Assembly (NCBI GenBank): GCA_900550165.1
Contig: URQY01000007.1
Location: 1 to 64,000 of the forward strand
Origin: an uncultured Eubacteriales bacterium
GTDB taxonomy: Bacteria; Bacillota; Clostridia; Oscillospirales; Oscillospiraceae
Length of the DNA stretch: 64,000 nt
Reading direction: 5' to 3'
Below are positions 43,114 to 51,952 of the stretch, piece by piece. A program made the translations under genes and the position numbers. Under the pieces are notes generated by a model. That model was not told the origin of the DNA. It did not search any database and was given only the letters and a program-made list of their open reading frames with translations. Positions within the stretch are counted from its first letter, which is position 1, and each line of letters starts with the position of its first letter.

Positions 43114-45099
43114 TTACTGCGGCGTGTAAAGCTCTTCTGCCTGCCCGCTCACGGCGTTCATGGCGTCCTGCTGTGCCTGCGCGTCGATCGCCGCGGCCAG
43201 ATCGTCCGGCACCGCCGCGCCACCGCCCGGCATATCGCCCTGCACGGCCGCCTGCTGCGCCGCCATTTCTTCTTGCCGCTGTGCCTTTTCTTCGAGGTGC
43301 TTTTTCGTCTGCGCCGCGCCGGGGTAGTGCAGCTCCTCCATCTTCGCCCAGAACAAAATGAGCGTTTCAAGGTCCGTCGGGTCACCGAAGGCCCTGCCCT
43401 CAAGGTTCTGCCGCGTCTCCTGCCACATCGCCTCGCGGTTGCTCGCCAGCGGCGCGCTCGTGTCGCACGAGAAAAGGAACTGATCGTTCCAGTGCAGCTC
43501 GCCGTCTTCGCCTTCTTCGAGGAAGTCATAGCGGTTGAACTCCTCGTACATCGTCTCGCCCGTGCTGTCCTTATACGTCACCGGCCGCGGCTCATCCGAG
43601 TACGCCAGCCAGAATTTGAACATCGTTTCAAAGAGCTCGGCGTAGGCCGCGTTCTTCATCACGCGCTTGCTCTCGAGACGTCCCGCCGCCTGCGCAGCGG
43701 AGAACTCTTTGGCCTTGCCGCTCATTGCGGTCGTGTCCTGCCTGCCCTGAAAGCTGTCCGTGATGCCGATGATCTGCCGCGCCTCTTCGTACACCTGCGC
43801 GAGATACGTGAGCTCGTACTGCAAATTGCCCGAAAAATCGTAGACGTCGATGAGCTGCTTGTCGCTCGGCTTTCCGATGTACCAGCGCTCGCCGTCCTCG
43901 GGATCGGTGCGCAGGTCCACCCGGTCGGGCAGCGTGATGCGCGTGCCGGCCTTCATCAGTCGGTCGATGATCTTCTGCTCAATGCGGTTGCTCGTGTTCT
44001 GCTGGTCGCGGATCATGTCAACGTCGCTGTTTCCGAGCAGCTGGCCGAAGACGCTCACGCTGCGCTGCAAGATGATCGGATAGCGGTCCGGCCGGTAATA
44101 CGGGATGCGCACCGGCGTCTGAATCGGCAGGCCGTTTTCGTCGAGCGTTTCCTGCATCCCGCCGACAAACGTGCCGTCGCTGCGCTGTACCGGCGCATAG
44201 AGTTCTTCGAAGTCCTGCGTCTTGCTCTCCCAGTCCTTGCCGCCGCACCACGGGCACGCACCGCCTGAGTAGGCCGTGCCGTTTACCTCCTGCCCCGGCA
44301 GCGGCTTTACCTTGCCGCAGCTCTTGCACACCGGCTGCCTGCGTGCCTGATAGTCCTTGAGGTTTTCGAGCTCCGTGTCGTTCACCCACGTGTAGCGGTC
44401 GATGCCGCCGCGCTCGTTGAGCTTGTAGCCGATGTAAAGCGTCAGGTTGTGGTCGCTCGTCGAGCCGTCGCCGCCGCGGACATCCGGCTCGCTCTCGCCC
44501 TCGTCCTCGAGCAGCACGCCGTAGCGGCGCTCGACGTAGCCCTTCGTCGTCGGCACCTTGACGATGAAATAATCCATGTCGGCAATGCCCGTGTAGACGT
44601 TCGGCTGCGGCGCGAACTGCTGCGGGTGGATGAGCGTCACGTTCACCTCGCCGACGGTCGTGCTCGTGCGCTTCGTGTTGTCCCACTCGACCAAAAAGCC
44701 CACGCCGCCCTGAATGGGCACCGTACGCTCGGCCAGATCGTTCAGCGCCTCAAACGGGAGCCGGTCGAGCTCGTTGCGCAGAAAGTGCTCGATCACGTCG
44801 GCCAGGTGTTCGTCCTTCTTGCGCCGCGGCGTCACCTTCGGCTGCGGGATGCTGCTTGATACCTGGCTTTCGATGTTCTCGAACGTGATGTTGCGCACGT
44901 GGCTTGTCTTTTTCAGCGTGCCGTCGCGGTGCGTGTCGCCGGGGACAAGCGGCTGCATCGTGCGGTCCCCGTTGTAGACCGCCTCGCGCTCGTTCATTTT
45001 TTCGACTTCTTTCGACCACTTGGCGTCGCTCTCATTGAGCCTCGCCTGCCACTCGCGCAGCTCCTCGCTGATCGCTCTTGCCTTTTCTTTTTCTTCCAT
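43114..45099 (-). CDS. Portal protein with inserted zinc ribbon, 661 aa
   Basis: The portal is the dodecameric DNA gate at the capsid vertex. The start ATG at 45099 has GGGAGAA upstream. The clip/wing region includes FEALNDLAERTVPIQGGVGF, and the stem has QQNTSNRIEQKIIDRLMKAG. The C terminus is Gln/Ala-rich. A C4 zinc ribbon (Cys258, Cys261, Cys282, Cys285; CKSCG then CPWCG) is inserted in the wing, which is not a usual portal element. Confidence 0.87.
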   Translation of the reverse strand: MEEKEKARAISEELREWQARLNESDAKWSKEVEKMNEREAVYNGDRTMQPLVPGDTHRDGTLKKTSHVRNITFENIESQVSSSIPQPKVTPRRKKDEHLADVIEHFLRNELDRLPFEALNDLAERTVPIQGGVGFLVEWDNTKRTSTTVGEVNVTLIHPQQFAPQPNVYTGIADMDYFIVKVPTTKGYVERRYGVLLEDEGESEPDVRGGDGSTSDHNLTLYIGYKLNERGGIDRYTWVNDTELENLKDYQARRQPVCKSCGKVKPLPGQEVNGTAYSGGACPWCGGKDWESKTQDFEELYAPVQRSDGTFVGGMQETLDENGLPIQTPVRIPYYRPDRYPIILQRSVSVFGQLLGNSDVDMIRDQQNTSNRIEQKIIDRLMKAGTRITLPDRVDLRTDPEDGERWYIGKPSDKQLIDVYDFSGNLQYELTYLAQVYEEARQIIGITDSFQGRQDTTAMSGKAKEFSAAQAAGRLESKRVMKNAAYAELFETMFKFWLAYSDEPRPVTYKDSTGETMYEEFNRYDFLEEGEDGELHWNDQFLFSCDTSAPLASNREAMWQETRQNLEGRAFGDPTDLETLILFWAKMEELHYPGAAQTKKHLEEKAQRQEEMAAQQAAVQGDMPGGGAAVPDDLAAAIDAQAQQDAMNAVSGQAEELYTPQ

Positions 45100-45113
45100 G
45101 TCTTTTCTCCCTC

Positions 45114-46643
45114 TCATCGCGGCTCGCCCCAGAGCGCCAGCATTTCTGCCCGCTCGGTCTCGCTCGCGCTGTTGTAGTCCTCCCACATGTCCGCCGTCCA
45201 GCGCGTTTTCTTCGCGCTGCCGGCGGTCTTAATTTCCATCGTCTGCTGCGGCCGCGCGTAATGCGCGATCGCCAGCGCCATCACGCAGTCGTCGTGCGCG
45301 CCCGGCTCGGCCTCTCCCTGCAGGTCTTTCTCCCGCCGCACGAATGTCAGCATCTCGAGCAGCGTGTCGCGGTCGTTCACCGTGCTCATGCTCTCGCGCA
45401 AAATGCGGATGAGCTCAGACAGGATCACCGGCCGCGTCAGCCGGTTCGTCTGGAAGCCGAAGGCGTGCTTGATCTTGCCTGTGAAGTCGTCCTCCACCTC
45501 GCGCACGTACAGGTTGCGGTAGCCCATCAGGTCGAGCAGCTTCGTCGGGTACGTCGAGAAATTCGTCTCGATGGCGAGCAGCGCGTCGTTGTAGTACTTG
45601 CCGAGGCAGTACATCTGCCTCGCATACGTGTCCTCGTCGTACTGGTGGCGCAGCGTGCAGACCTGCTTTCCCGTGATGTTGTCGAGCACCTGCCCCACGA
45701 AGTAGTCGCTGCCGTCGCCCGCCGTGTCGCCGCCGATGACATACGGCCGGCCGGGGATGACATCCTCGTAGATCGTCACCGCGCCGTCCGGATCGTCCAC
45801 CCACGCCCAGCGCTCGAGGTGTACGCCGTCTTCCTTGACGACGTTTTCGAAGTAGCCGCGCCTCGACTTCTTCGCCCGCTCGACGACGAGCAGCCGCTCG
45901 CTCACCTTTTTCGCGTCGAACACCGTCTTGCCCGTCACGCCCCACTGTCCGAGGCAATAGACCTGGTAGTAGTACTCGTCCGTCTCTTTGAAGGCCTCAA
46001 GCGTCGTGATGGCCTCCGCCGTCAGAAAGCGGTTGTCGAGATACGTGCTCTCGTGCACCGTCGCGCGCGGGTCCTTGCGGTCGAAAAACCGCTTTTTCAG
46101 CCAATGTGTGATGCTGATCGGGTTAAAGGTCAGGATCATTTGCAGGTAATAGGGGAAGTCTGTGCGCAGTCGGATGTCCAGCTGGTCGAAGTCCCCCTGC
46201 TCCAGCTCGCTCGCTTCCTCGATCCAGATGCCCGTGATGTCGTAGATCGACTTGAGCTTCTCCACGTCGTCGAGGCCCGCGAACAGGATCTTGCTGCCGT
46301 TCGCAAACGAAATGCTCATGTCGCTCTTGTTGACCTTTGCCCCGCTCTCGGGGTAGAAGTCGGATATCTGCCCGCGCAGCTGCTCAAAGCAGCTCTCGCG
46401 CAGCGTCCGCGCCACCTTGCGGCACACCAGCCAGCGGTGCCCCGGCTCACTTGTCACGCGCTCGAGCACCTTGCGCCCCGCGAAGATCGACTTGCCGCTG
46501 CCGCCGCCGCCTTTCAGGACGAGGTAGCGGTGCCGGTCGAACAGCAGCGGCAGGAAGTGCGCATTGTTCGTCGCGCGGAAGTCCCGCCACCACAGCGCCA
46601 CCTCAAGCTCTCGCTCATAGGTCCGCGTCTTCGTCGCCGCCAT
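45114..46643 (-). CDS. terL: Terminase large subunit
   Basis: This is the DNA-packaging motor of 509 aa. Walker A is KGGGGSGKS (residues 44-52), Walker B IWIEEASEL near 139-147, the coupling motif LTFNP, and a RuvC-like nuclease with GGDTAGDGSDY near 300 and a C-terminal HDDCVMALA. It is PBSX-like. The ATG at 46643 has AGGAG upstream; a TTG at 46652 is also in frame. It overlaps the small subunit. Confidence 0.95.
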   Translation of the reverse strand: MAATKTRTYERELEVALWWRDFRATNNAHFLPLLFDRHRYLVLKGGGGSGKSIFAGRKVLERVTSEPGHRWLVCRKVARTLRESCFEQLRGQISDFYPESGAKVNKSDMSISFANGSKILFAGLDDVEKLKSIYDITGIWIEEASELEQGDFDQLDIRLRTDFPYYLQMILTFNPISITHWLKKRFFDRKDPRATVHESTYLDNRFLTAEAITTLEAFKETDEYYYQVYCLGQWGVTGKTVFDAKKVSERLLVVERAKKSRRGYFENVVKEDGVHLERWAWVDDPDGAVTIYEDVIPGRPYVIGGDTAGDGSDYFVGQVLDNITGKQVCTLRHQYDEDTYARQMYCLGKYYNDALLAIETNFSTYPTKLLDLMGYRNLYVREVEDDFTGKIKHAFGFQTNRLTRPVILSELIRILRESMSTVNDRDTLLEMLTFVRREKDLQGEAEPGAHDDCVMALAIAHYARPQQTMEIKTAGSAKKTRWTADMWEDYNSASETERAEMLALWGEPR

Positions 46644-47166
46644 CGTGCTCAAACTCCTGCATCAGCTCGCGCAGCATCTCCTGCCGGTCCTCGAGCGGAA
46701 TGCTCGCCGCCGTCACGGTCTTTGTTGCTCGCTCGCCGAGCTCCACTTCCTTCTTCTCGCTGTAGCCGTAGTTGTTCGTCAGGTTGAAGAGGATGCCCTT
46801 GAGGTTCTTCCCCTCGCGCGTCAGCATCTCATGCTCGTTCCATGCCTTCATGCGCTCGTAGACCCACGTGCCCACGCGCGCATAGTCCTCGCCCTCGTCC
46901 ATGTACCGGCTCCACGTCGATTTGTCGATGCCGATCGCGGTGTACAGCTCGTGCATGCTCGGCGGCAGCAGGTATTCGGTCGTGTATAGCTCTTCGCCCA
47001 GGCTGTTCTCTACAGGCACCGACTGCATGATGACGTGCCCCTTGTCGTCCCGCTTGCCGGAGTCGACCAGTTCCGTCACCTTCACCTGCCGCGTGATCGA
47101 CGCGAAATAGCGCTCGCAGGCCTTTTCGAGTGCCTTCGCCGTGCCGTATTTCTTCTGCCGCGCCAT
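46615..47166 (-). CDS. terS: Terminase small subunit
   Basis: This 183-aa protein has an N-terminal HTH-like region (MHELYTAIGIDKSTWSRYMD) and a C-terminal oligomerisation part (LKGILFNLTNNYGYSEKKEV), the typical build of TerS. It is the first gene of the virion operon. The ATG at 47166 follows AGAGGTGAGG. Possible extended -10 TGCTACACT about 40 bp upstream. Confidence 0.85.
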   Translation of the reverse strand: MARQKKYGTAKALEKACERYFASITRQVKVTELVDSGKRDDKGHVIMQSVPVENSLGEELYTTEYLLPPSMHELYTAIGIDKSTWSRYMDEGEDYARVGTWVYERMKAWNEHEMLTREGKNLKGILFNLTNNYGYSEKKEVELGERATKTVTAASIPLEDRQEMLRELMQEFEHDGGDEDADL

Positions 47167-47248
47167 TCGCGCCTCACCTCTTTTCTCTCCTGTTAGGAAA
47201 AAGTGTAGCAAATGCAACACATCGCGAACCGTCAACTTTCGGGCATGA

Positions 47249-47276
47249 AAAAAGAGCCGCAATCCCTTGCGGCTCT
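47249..47276 (-). terminator. Terminator between early and virion operons
   Basis: AGAGCCGCAA (47253-47262) pairs with 47267-47276, with a run of six T on the minus strand. It lies between the Rep gene and terS. The rest of 47277-47429 is GC-rich with no gene. Confidence 0.88.
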
Positions 47277-47429
47277 AAGCGTTTCGGCCTTTCCTCGCGC
47301 GCACGCGCGCGAAGCGCGGCAAATTGCCGGCAAGTTGACTCCCGGCCTCTCTGCGCTTTTCCGATCGCGCACGCGCACAGCGCGCCCGGGCTCCCCCGCG
47401 CGCGTCGTCGTGTTGCGTTTGCTCTCTCG

Positions 47430-48197
47430 CTATTCTGTTTTTTTCTCGTTCTCCCGTTCTCTCCGGATCTTGCCCACCTCGGGCAGGATGTAGCGTATGT
47501 ACTGCGGCATGCCCGGCGTCCAGCCCGCGCGATGCAGCAGCTGCCCGCCGCGCGGCACGCTCAGCTCCGCGCCGGAGCGCGCGATCACGTCCTTTGGCTG
47601 CGGCTGCTTGAGATTCCGGCTCGGACAGTATTTCTTTTCGTCCGGCACATAGCGCACCTGCGCGAGCAGATAGTGCGCCAGCGCCAGATAGTCGACCTCG
47701 TTGTACAGGTGCTCACAGTGCGTCCCGCCCGCCGTCCACTTTTCTCGCGCGATCTCCGCCGCCTCCGCGTTCACCACGACATGATGATGCACGCGCACGT
47801 ATTCGCCTGTCTTGCCGTCCAAATCTGCCGTCACTGGCACATAGCGGAACGGCACCCCTGCCGCTTTGCAGGCGCGCCTCGTTCTTCTCAGCCAGAGCTT
47901 GAGCTGCCGGTTCGCATTCTTCCACAGCGTTTCCGGTTCTTCTTCCTCTCCGCCCAGGGCGGCAAAGGCTTCCTCGGCATAGCTCAGGCGCAGCAGGTGG
48001 TCTGCGCAGCTGAAATTTTCATTCAGCGTGCGCGCCAGCTTCTTCTCCGCGTTCGCCTCGTTCCGCTGCTGCTGCTTGATGTCGCTTTTAATCTTTCTCT
48101 GCGAGCGTGTCGGTCTCTCCCCCGGCACCCAGTATTTTATTTTTTCGCCCACGGCGCCCGCCGTGTACGTTCGGATCACCCAGTAGCCCTCCGCCAT
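47430..48197 (-). CDS. HUH-type rolling-circle replication initiator
   Basis: This 255-aa protein has the metal-binding motif VHHHVVVN (His137-139) and a later catalytic-Tyr helix ALAHYLLAQV (Tyr176). CPSRNLKQPQPKDV follows, a combination found in rolling-circle replication-associated proteins of Clostridia phages and plasmids. A helical N domain precedes it. The ATG at 48197 has GGGAGGG upstream. No helicase, primase, polymerase or SSB gene is visible in the prophage, so this is the prime candidate initiator. The palindrome at 48268-48291 just upstream may be its nick site (inference). Confidence 0.75.
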   Translation of the reverse strand: MAEGYWVIRTYTAGAVGEKIKYWVPGERPTRSQRKIKSDIKQQQRNEANAEKKLARTLNENFSCADHLLRLSYAEEAFAALGGEEEEPETLWKNANRQLKLWLRRTRRACKAAGVPFRYVPVTADLDGKTGEYVRVHHHVVVNAEAAEIAREKWTAGGTHCEHLYNEVDYLALAHYLLAQVRYVPDEKKYCPSRNLKQPQPKDVIARSGAELSVPRGGQLLHRAGWTPGMPQYIRYILPEVGKIRRERENEKKTE

Positions 48198-48267
48198 GTC
48201 GTCGCCCTCCCGTCTCTTTTCTCCCAATCGTGATAGATGGTTCTAAACCCAGCGCTCAAGGAACCCC

Positions 48268-48291
48268 GATAACGCGCACGCGCGCGTTATC
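48268..48291. promoter_or_regulatory. 24-bp palindrome upstream of the Rep gene (candidate origin)
   Basis: A perfect 10-bp arm GATAACGCGC (48268-48277) with 48282-48291 around ACGC. Next to it, 48305-48357 forms a long interrupted GC stem (TTCGGCC outer pair, GTGCGC and GCCGC inner pairs). Both lie in the 166-bp gap between the regulator and Rep genes. Confidence 0.55.
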
Positions 48292-48363
48292 TATAAAGTA
48301 TCTGTTCGGCCTTCTGTGCGCCGCCGCGCCTTTTGCGGCAGCGCACACAGGGCCGAAGCCCTG

Positions 48364-48639
48364 TTACAGTCGTGGCGGAAATCGTTCGTAGTACCTGCGC
48401 ACGATCCGCTCGAGCGTCGAGCGGGAGAGAGAATGCTTCATGCAGATGTATGTCGCGTTCGCGTCCGTCGTCACGAACTCGAAGAGCGCCCGATAGTAGT
48501 CTCCGCCGCCGCACTCCATGCACAGGTTCAGGATCTTCTGCTGCGCCCGCTCCGGCATCTCGCGGTAGAGGAGCGACGAGAAATAGATGTACCCCTGCCG
48601 CTCATAACTCACCGGCACGCTCTTCTTGTATCGAAACAT
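48364..48639 (-). CDS. ArpU/RinA-like phage transcription regulator, 91 aa
   Basis: The C-terminal half has a sigma-region-4-like HTH (ATYICMKHSLSRSTLERIVR). The N-terminal half is a short helical domain. Size, HTH and position just before the packaging module fit late-gene activators of Firmicute phages. The ATG at 48639 has GGAGAAGG upstream. Confidence 0.6.
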   Translation of the reverse strand: MFRYKKSVPVSYERQGYIYFSSLLYREMPERAQQKILNLCMECGGGDYYRALFEFVTTDANATYICMKHSLSRSTLERIVRRYYERFPPRL

Positions 48640-48667
48640 GTGCCCTTCTCCCCTCCCGTTCACGGTG

Positions 48668-49291
48668 TCAGAATCGGAAATGTTCTTTCACGCAGCGCCA
48701 CAGGTTGCGCCACGGATGTGCCATGCACCACTTGAGGCTCTTGTGGTAGTCCTCCTTGATGCTTTTCTCGGTCTTGATCGTGTGCAGCGCCGCGCGCAGC
48801 AGCTCTTCCTTGCGCTTCGCGTTCGCCTCCGCCTCGCTCAGCTGCGCCCTGATGCTGTTCGTCTCTACCGCGGCCTTGCGCGCGTTCTCTTCCGCGGCCT
48901 TGAGCTCCACCATGCGCTCGCCAAGCTGCTTTGCCAGCTCGCGGCTTTCGCTCTTTGCCTTCTCGATGGCCTTCATGTCCTCGCCGTGCGCCTCGAGCGC
49001 CTGGTCGCGCATCTTCTCTGCCTCGTCGATACGCGACCGCAGGATCGCCGCCGAATGGTCCGCGCTCTTATACTTCGCGGTGACCTCTTCCAGCGCCTTT
49101 TCATTCTCCTCGAGCTTTTCCGTCAGCGCGCCGATCTCTCCACGCAGCTTTTCATTTTCCTCGGCCAGTTTTACGCCGTCCTTAAAATGTGCCGCCGCCT
49201 CGGTTTCCGCCGCTTCCTGCTTTTCCGCCGCTTCCTCGAGCATCTTGAGCATCTGCTCCTTCGTGACCTTTTTAATGTTGATCTTCTGCAT
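48668..49291 (-). CDS. Coiled-coil phage protein, 207 aa
   Basis: Almost the whole protein is predicted coiled coil (EENEKLRGEIGALTEKLEEN, IRAQLSEAEANAKRKEELLR), ending in a Trp-rich basic tail (CMAHPWRNLWRCVKEHFRF) that could touch membrane or DNA. No family was recognised. Confidence 0.6.
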   Translation of the reverse strand: MQKINIKKVTKEQMLKMLEEAAEKQEAAETEAAAHFKDGVKLAEENEKLRGEIGALTEKLEENEKALEEVTAKYKSADHSAAILRSRIDEAEKMRDQALEAHGEDMKAIEKAKSESRELAKQLGERMVELKAAEENARKAAVETNSIRAQLSEAEANAKRKEELLRAALHTIKTEKSIKEDYHKSLKWCMAHPWRNLWRCVKEHFRF

Positions 49292-49294
49292 CGC

Positions 49295-50194
49295 TCAGCC
49301 CTCCTCAGGAAGCTCGATCCTTGTAACGCCGTACCCGTCCGCGCACTCGTGCTCGATGCGGCAGCCGCGCGCCTCCCGCCAGTCTTCGGCAAAGATCGCC
49401 ACATCCGCCGTCGCCAGCAGCTCGAGTGACTTGCCCAGATAGTAAAGCGGCGCTTTTGCGCCGGCCGGAACATCGAGCCCGCCCTTGAAAAAGCTGTCGA
49501 TGACCTCGACCTCGCCGCGCCCTGCGTACACGGCCTTTGCGATCGCGATCAAATCCTCGCGCTCGCTCTCGATCTCCTCGTCGCTCTTGCCGCGCATCGG
49601 CTGCGAGATAAATAAGCGCACCGTCGGCAGCTTCGGCACGGCCGGTTCGTCCGCCGCAGGCTCCTCGTCGCAGCAGGAACGCTCGCAGTCTTTATCGCAG
49701 CAGCAATTCTCCGCCGCTGCCTCGCCGTTCACGCCGCCCACCGCTGTTTGCAGCAGGAAGCCCAGCAGCTCCCAAATCTTATTTCTGATCCGTTCCATGC
49801 AGATTTCCTCCCCCAGCTTCTCGTCGTAGTTCTCCGCGCTCACGCAGCTCGAGCTCTCCACGATCTCGAAGCCGTTTTTCAGCGCCGCGCGCACAACGGT
49901 CGTCTTGCCGCCCATCGTCACGGTTTCGTGGTGGTCGATGAATCGCTCGACCATCTCCGCGCTGATGCTCGGCGCCTCAGTCTTGAGCTTGCCGTTCACC
50001 TCGAGCGGCAGATAGGCGCTCTCGAAGACCCCCTGCGGGCTAAAGCTCTCGTACCCGTCCGCATAGCGCACCTTGTAGCCGCGCTCGACCTCGTTGCCGC
50101 ACGGTACTCTGTTCTCCGCGAGCGTAACGACCTTGCCATCCACGCGATATGCCTTTTCCGCCTCGATAAGTTTCGTTCCGATGTACTGTTTCAT
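49295..50194 (-). CDS. Gp49-like + DUF4406-like fusion, 299 aa
   Basis: An N-terminal segment (residues 1-66; GYKVRYADGYESFSPQGVFE) is followed by a Gp49-family domain (80-155; IDHHETVTMGGKTTVVRAAL). A Cys-rich linker (NCCCDKDCERSCCDEE) comes next. A C-terminal DUF4406/nucleoside-deoxyribosyltransferase-like domain (190-299) holds RLFISQPMRGKSDEEIESER and LATADVAIFAEDW. These parts are commonly separate small phage genes. The enzymatic role of the last domain is unproven. Confidence 0.75.
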   Translation of the reverse strand: MKQYIGTKLIEAEKAYRVDGKVVTLAENRVPCGNEVERGYKVRYADGYESFSPQGVFESAYLPLEVNGKLKTEAPSISAEMVERFIDHHETVTMGGKTTVVRAALKNGFEIVESSSCVSAENYDEKLGEEICMERIRNKIWELLGFLLQTAVGGVNGEAAAENCCCDKDCERSCCDEEPAADEPAVPKLPTVRLFISQPMRGKSDEEIESEREDLIAIAKAVYAGRGEVEVIDSFFKGGLDVPAGAKAPLYYLGKSLELLATADVAIFAEDWREARGCRIEHECADGYGVTRIELPEEG

Positions 50195-50230
50195 GGTTCT
50201 GTTTCCTTTCTTTTTCGCCCTCAGGCGTGA

Positions 50231-50386
50231 TTAAAGATGTAACTGCTCGTGCTCGCGCGGCTTCTCGACGAGGATCTTCACGACCTTCACGTCGCCGTAG
50301 CGCTCAAGGTCCATCGCCGCGCGCTCCTTGATGCCCTGGATAGCGCTCTCCGGCACGTCGGCCTGCAAAATAAACGTCACCTTCAT
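50231..50386 (-). CDS. Small early protein, 51 aa
   Basis: MKVTFILQADVPESAIQGIK opens a beta-alpha protein ending EKPREHEQLHL. The ATG overlaps the stop of the 183-aa gene (ATGA), so it is translationally coupled. No family was recognised. Confidence 0.6.
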   Translation of the reverse strand: MKVTFILQADVPESAIQGIKERAAMDLERYGDVKVVKILVEKPREHEQLHL

Positions 50387-50934
50387 GCCTTTTTCTCCAT
50401 TGCGCCCAGGTCGCTGAGCCCCCGCTCAATGACGCGCCACACGTGGATGTCGACCATCAGCCCGTCCACGACGATCGCGCGCAGCGTCTCGCGGCTCACG
50501 TCCCCGCCGCAGGCCTCGCTCACACGCTCTGTCCACCCCGGACCGGTCCGCACCTTGTAGCGCACCAGCGCGTCGAAGATTTTCCGCTTCTCCGCCGCGC
50601 CGTAGCCCTTGACGCTCAGCGTCGGGAGCGGCTCTGGCGGCGGCGCTTCCGCGGCCGGCCGCTTGTCCTGTCCCGCCGTCCACGCAAGGCCGTCCTTTTC
50701 GCTCTTCGGCGGCGCGATGGGCGCAGGCTTGTCCGCCTTCGCGCCCTTTTTCTCGCCCGCGCCGACCATCGTGCGCCGCATCAGCGTGTTAATGGCCCAG
50801 TCTGCGCAGTATGTGCAGAAGTCGAGCTTCGCGATCTCCCCGCCGCCCGCGCCGCTCGCCGTCACGCTCACACGCTCGTGCGCGCTCATCCCCGTGATGA
50901 CCCTCCCGCACCGATCACAAAATACCCGCACCAT
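50383..50934 (-). CDS. Early zinc-binding protein, 183 aa
   Basis: An N-terminal treble-clef-like pair CDRCG and CTYCADW (residues 6-9 and 39-45) is followed by a Pro/Lys-rich linker. The C-terminal helical domain (TLSVKGYGAAEKRKIFDALV, SRETLRAIVVDGLMVDIHVW) may bind nucleic acid. Function unknown. Confidence 0.6.
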   Translation of the reverse strand: MVRVFCDRCGRVITGMSAHERVSVTASGAGGGEIAKLDFCTYCADWAINTLMRRTMVGAGEKKGAKADKPAPIAPPKSEKDGLAWTAGQDKRPAAEAPPPEPLPTLSVKGYGAAEKRKIFDALVRYKVRTGPGWTERVSEACGGDVSRETLRAIVVDGLMVDIHVWRVIERGLSDLGAMEKKA

Positions 50935-50937
50935 CCG

Positions 50938-51282
50938 TCAGCCCTCCCTTGGCCCCTCTCGGCCCTCATAGTCCTTGGTGTAGACGAGCTCCGCGATGAC
51001 CTCCATGTCGCCGCAAATAACCATTTGCAGGATCGTGATATCCTTGTCGGGGTCGCGTTCGTTGCGGGTATAGCCCCTCCAATCGGTCGGATCGCTCCTG
51101 ATGCTCACCTTTTTCATCGCCTTGTGCCCGCCCTCGGCGAAGAGTGTTTTCGCGTATTCGCTTGTCAGGTTGAACCGCGTAAACCAGCTTTTCGGATGGT
51201 TTTTCAAGATCGCGCCGGTCACGGCGTTCACGTGTACCGACTGGCTCGTGCTCCCGCCGCGCAAATTCAAAGTGTCTAACAT
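50938..51282 (-). CDS. Early phage protein, 114 aa
   Basis: No family was recognised. It contains AVTGAILKNHPKSWFTRFNL and DWRGYTRNERDPDKDITILQ. It overlaps the upstream gene by 7 bp in the tightly packed early operon. Confidence 0.55.
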   Translation of the reverse strand: MLDTLNLRGGSTSQSVHVNAVTGAILKNHPKSWFTRFNLTSEYAKTLFAEGGHKAMKKVSIRSDPTDWRGYTRNERDPDKDITILQMVICGDMEVIAELVYTKDYEGREGPREG

Positions 51283-51809
51283 GTCATGCCCTCCAATGCT
51301 TTTTCCGCTTCCTCACGGGTGAGGAATACGGTCTTGCCGATATCATTTTGTTCGAAGCTCAACGCATCAATGGTACCGTAAATTACATTCATTTCCCCAC
51401 GCTCCGACATTCCAACAATCCCCTCATACAGCGAATCTTCGTAGATTTCTTCATCTTCAATTATGTACAGCATACTTGATATTGTAGGGGTGAGCACTGG
51501 CTTTACTGGCAGCACCACCAACCGCCCGTCCTTGTCGGCCTCGACCAGCTCGTGCAGGCGTTCGCAGCCGATCTCGTGTAGCTTCTTGCCCATCAGCCGC
51601 CCGATCAGGATCATACCGTCGCTGCTGAGCTTTTCTTCCTTGAGGATTTCGACCCCGCGCGGCATCAGCCCTGTCGCCTCATAGGCGCGCAGGTCTTCCC
51701 GGTCCCTCAAATAATCCCGAATGAGCTGCTGCACCACGAATCGCCGTTCCATCGGCCACGCCGCGATCTGCTCTTGCAGCTTTTTCAATGCCTCGTCCGA
51801 AACCATCAT
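51276..51809 (-). CDS. Early phage protein, 177 aa
   Basis: A helical N terminus (EALKKLQEQIAAWPMERRFV) is followed by a mixed domain with DGRLVVLPVKPVLTPTISSM and YIIEDEEIYEDSLYEGIVGM, typical of small phage regulatory proteins. AGGAG precedes tandem ATG codons at 51809 and 51806. No function assigned. Confidence 0.55.
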   Translation of the reverse strand: MMVSDEALKKLQEQIAAWPMERRFVVQQLIRDYLRDREDLRAYEATGLMPRGVEILKEEKLSSDGMILIGRLMGKKLHEIGCERLHELVEADKDGRLVVLPVKPVLTPTISSMLYIIEDEEIYEDSLYEGIVGMSERGEMNVIYGTIDALSFEQNDIGKTVFLTREEAEKALEGMTC

Positions 51810-51949
51810 TTTCTCCTGTTCCGCCGCGCATCCCTGCGCCGCTTCTTCTGTGTTCGTTTGCAATATCTTCCGAACGTCGCGTCCGACACCGCCAACAGGC
51901 GATTCATCTCACGCAGATCGCGCAGTGAAAAATAGGGATAGTCCACCAT
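51806..51949 (-). CDS. Small basic protein, 47 aa
   Basis: MVDYPYFSLRDLREMNRLLA reads on to a very basic tail (CKRTQKKRRRDARRNRRK), suggesting nucleic-acid binding. GGAGGGCTG precedes the ATG, and the stop overlaps the next start. Too short for most gene callers. Confidence 0.6.
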   Translation of the reverse strand: MVDYPYFSLRDLREMNRLLAVSDATFGRYCKRTQKKRRRDARRNRRK

Positions 51950-51952
51950 CCG

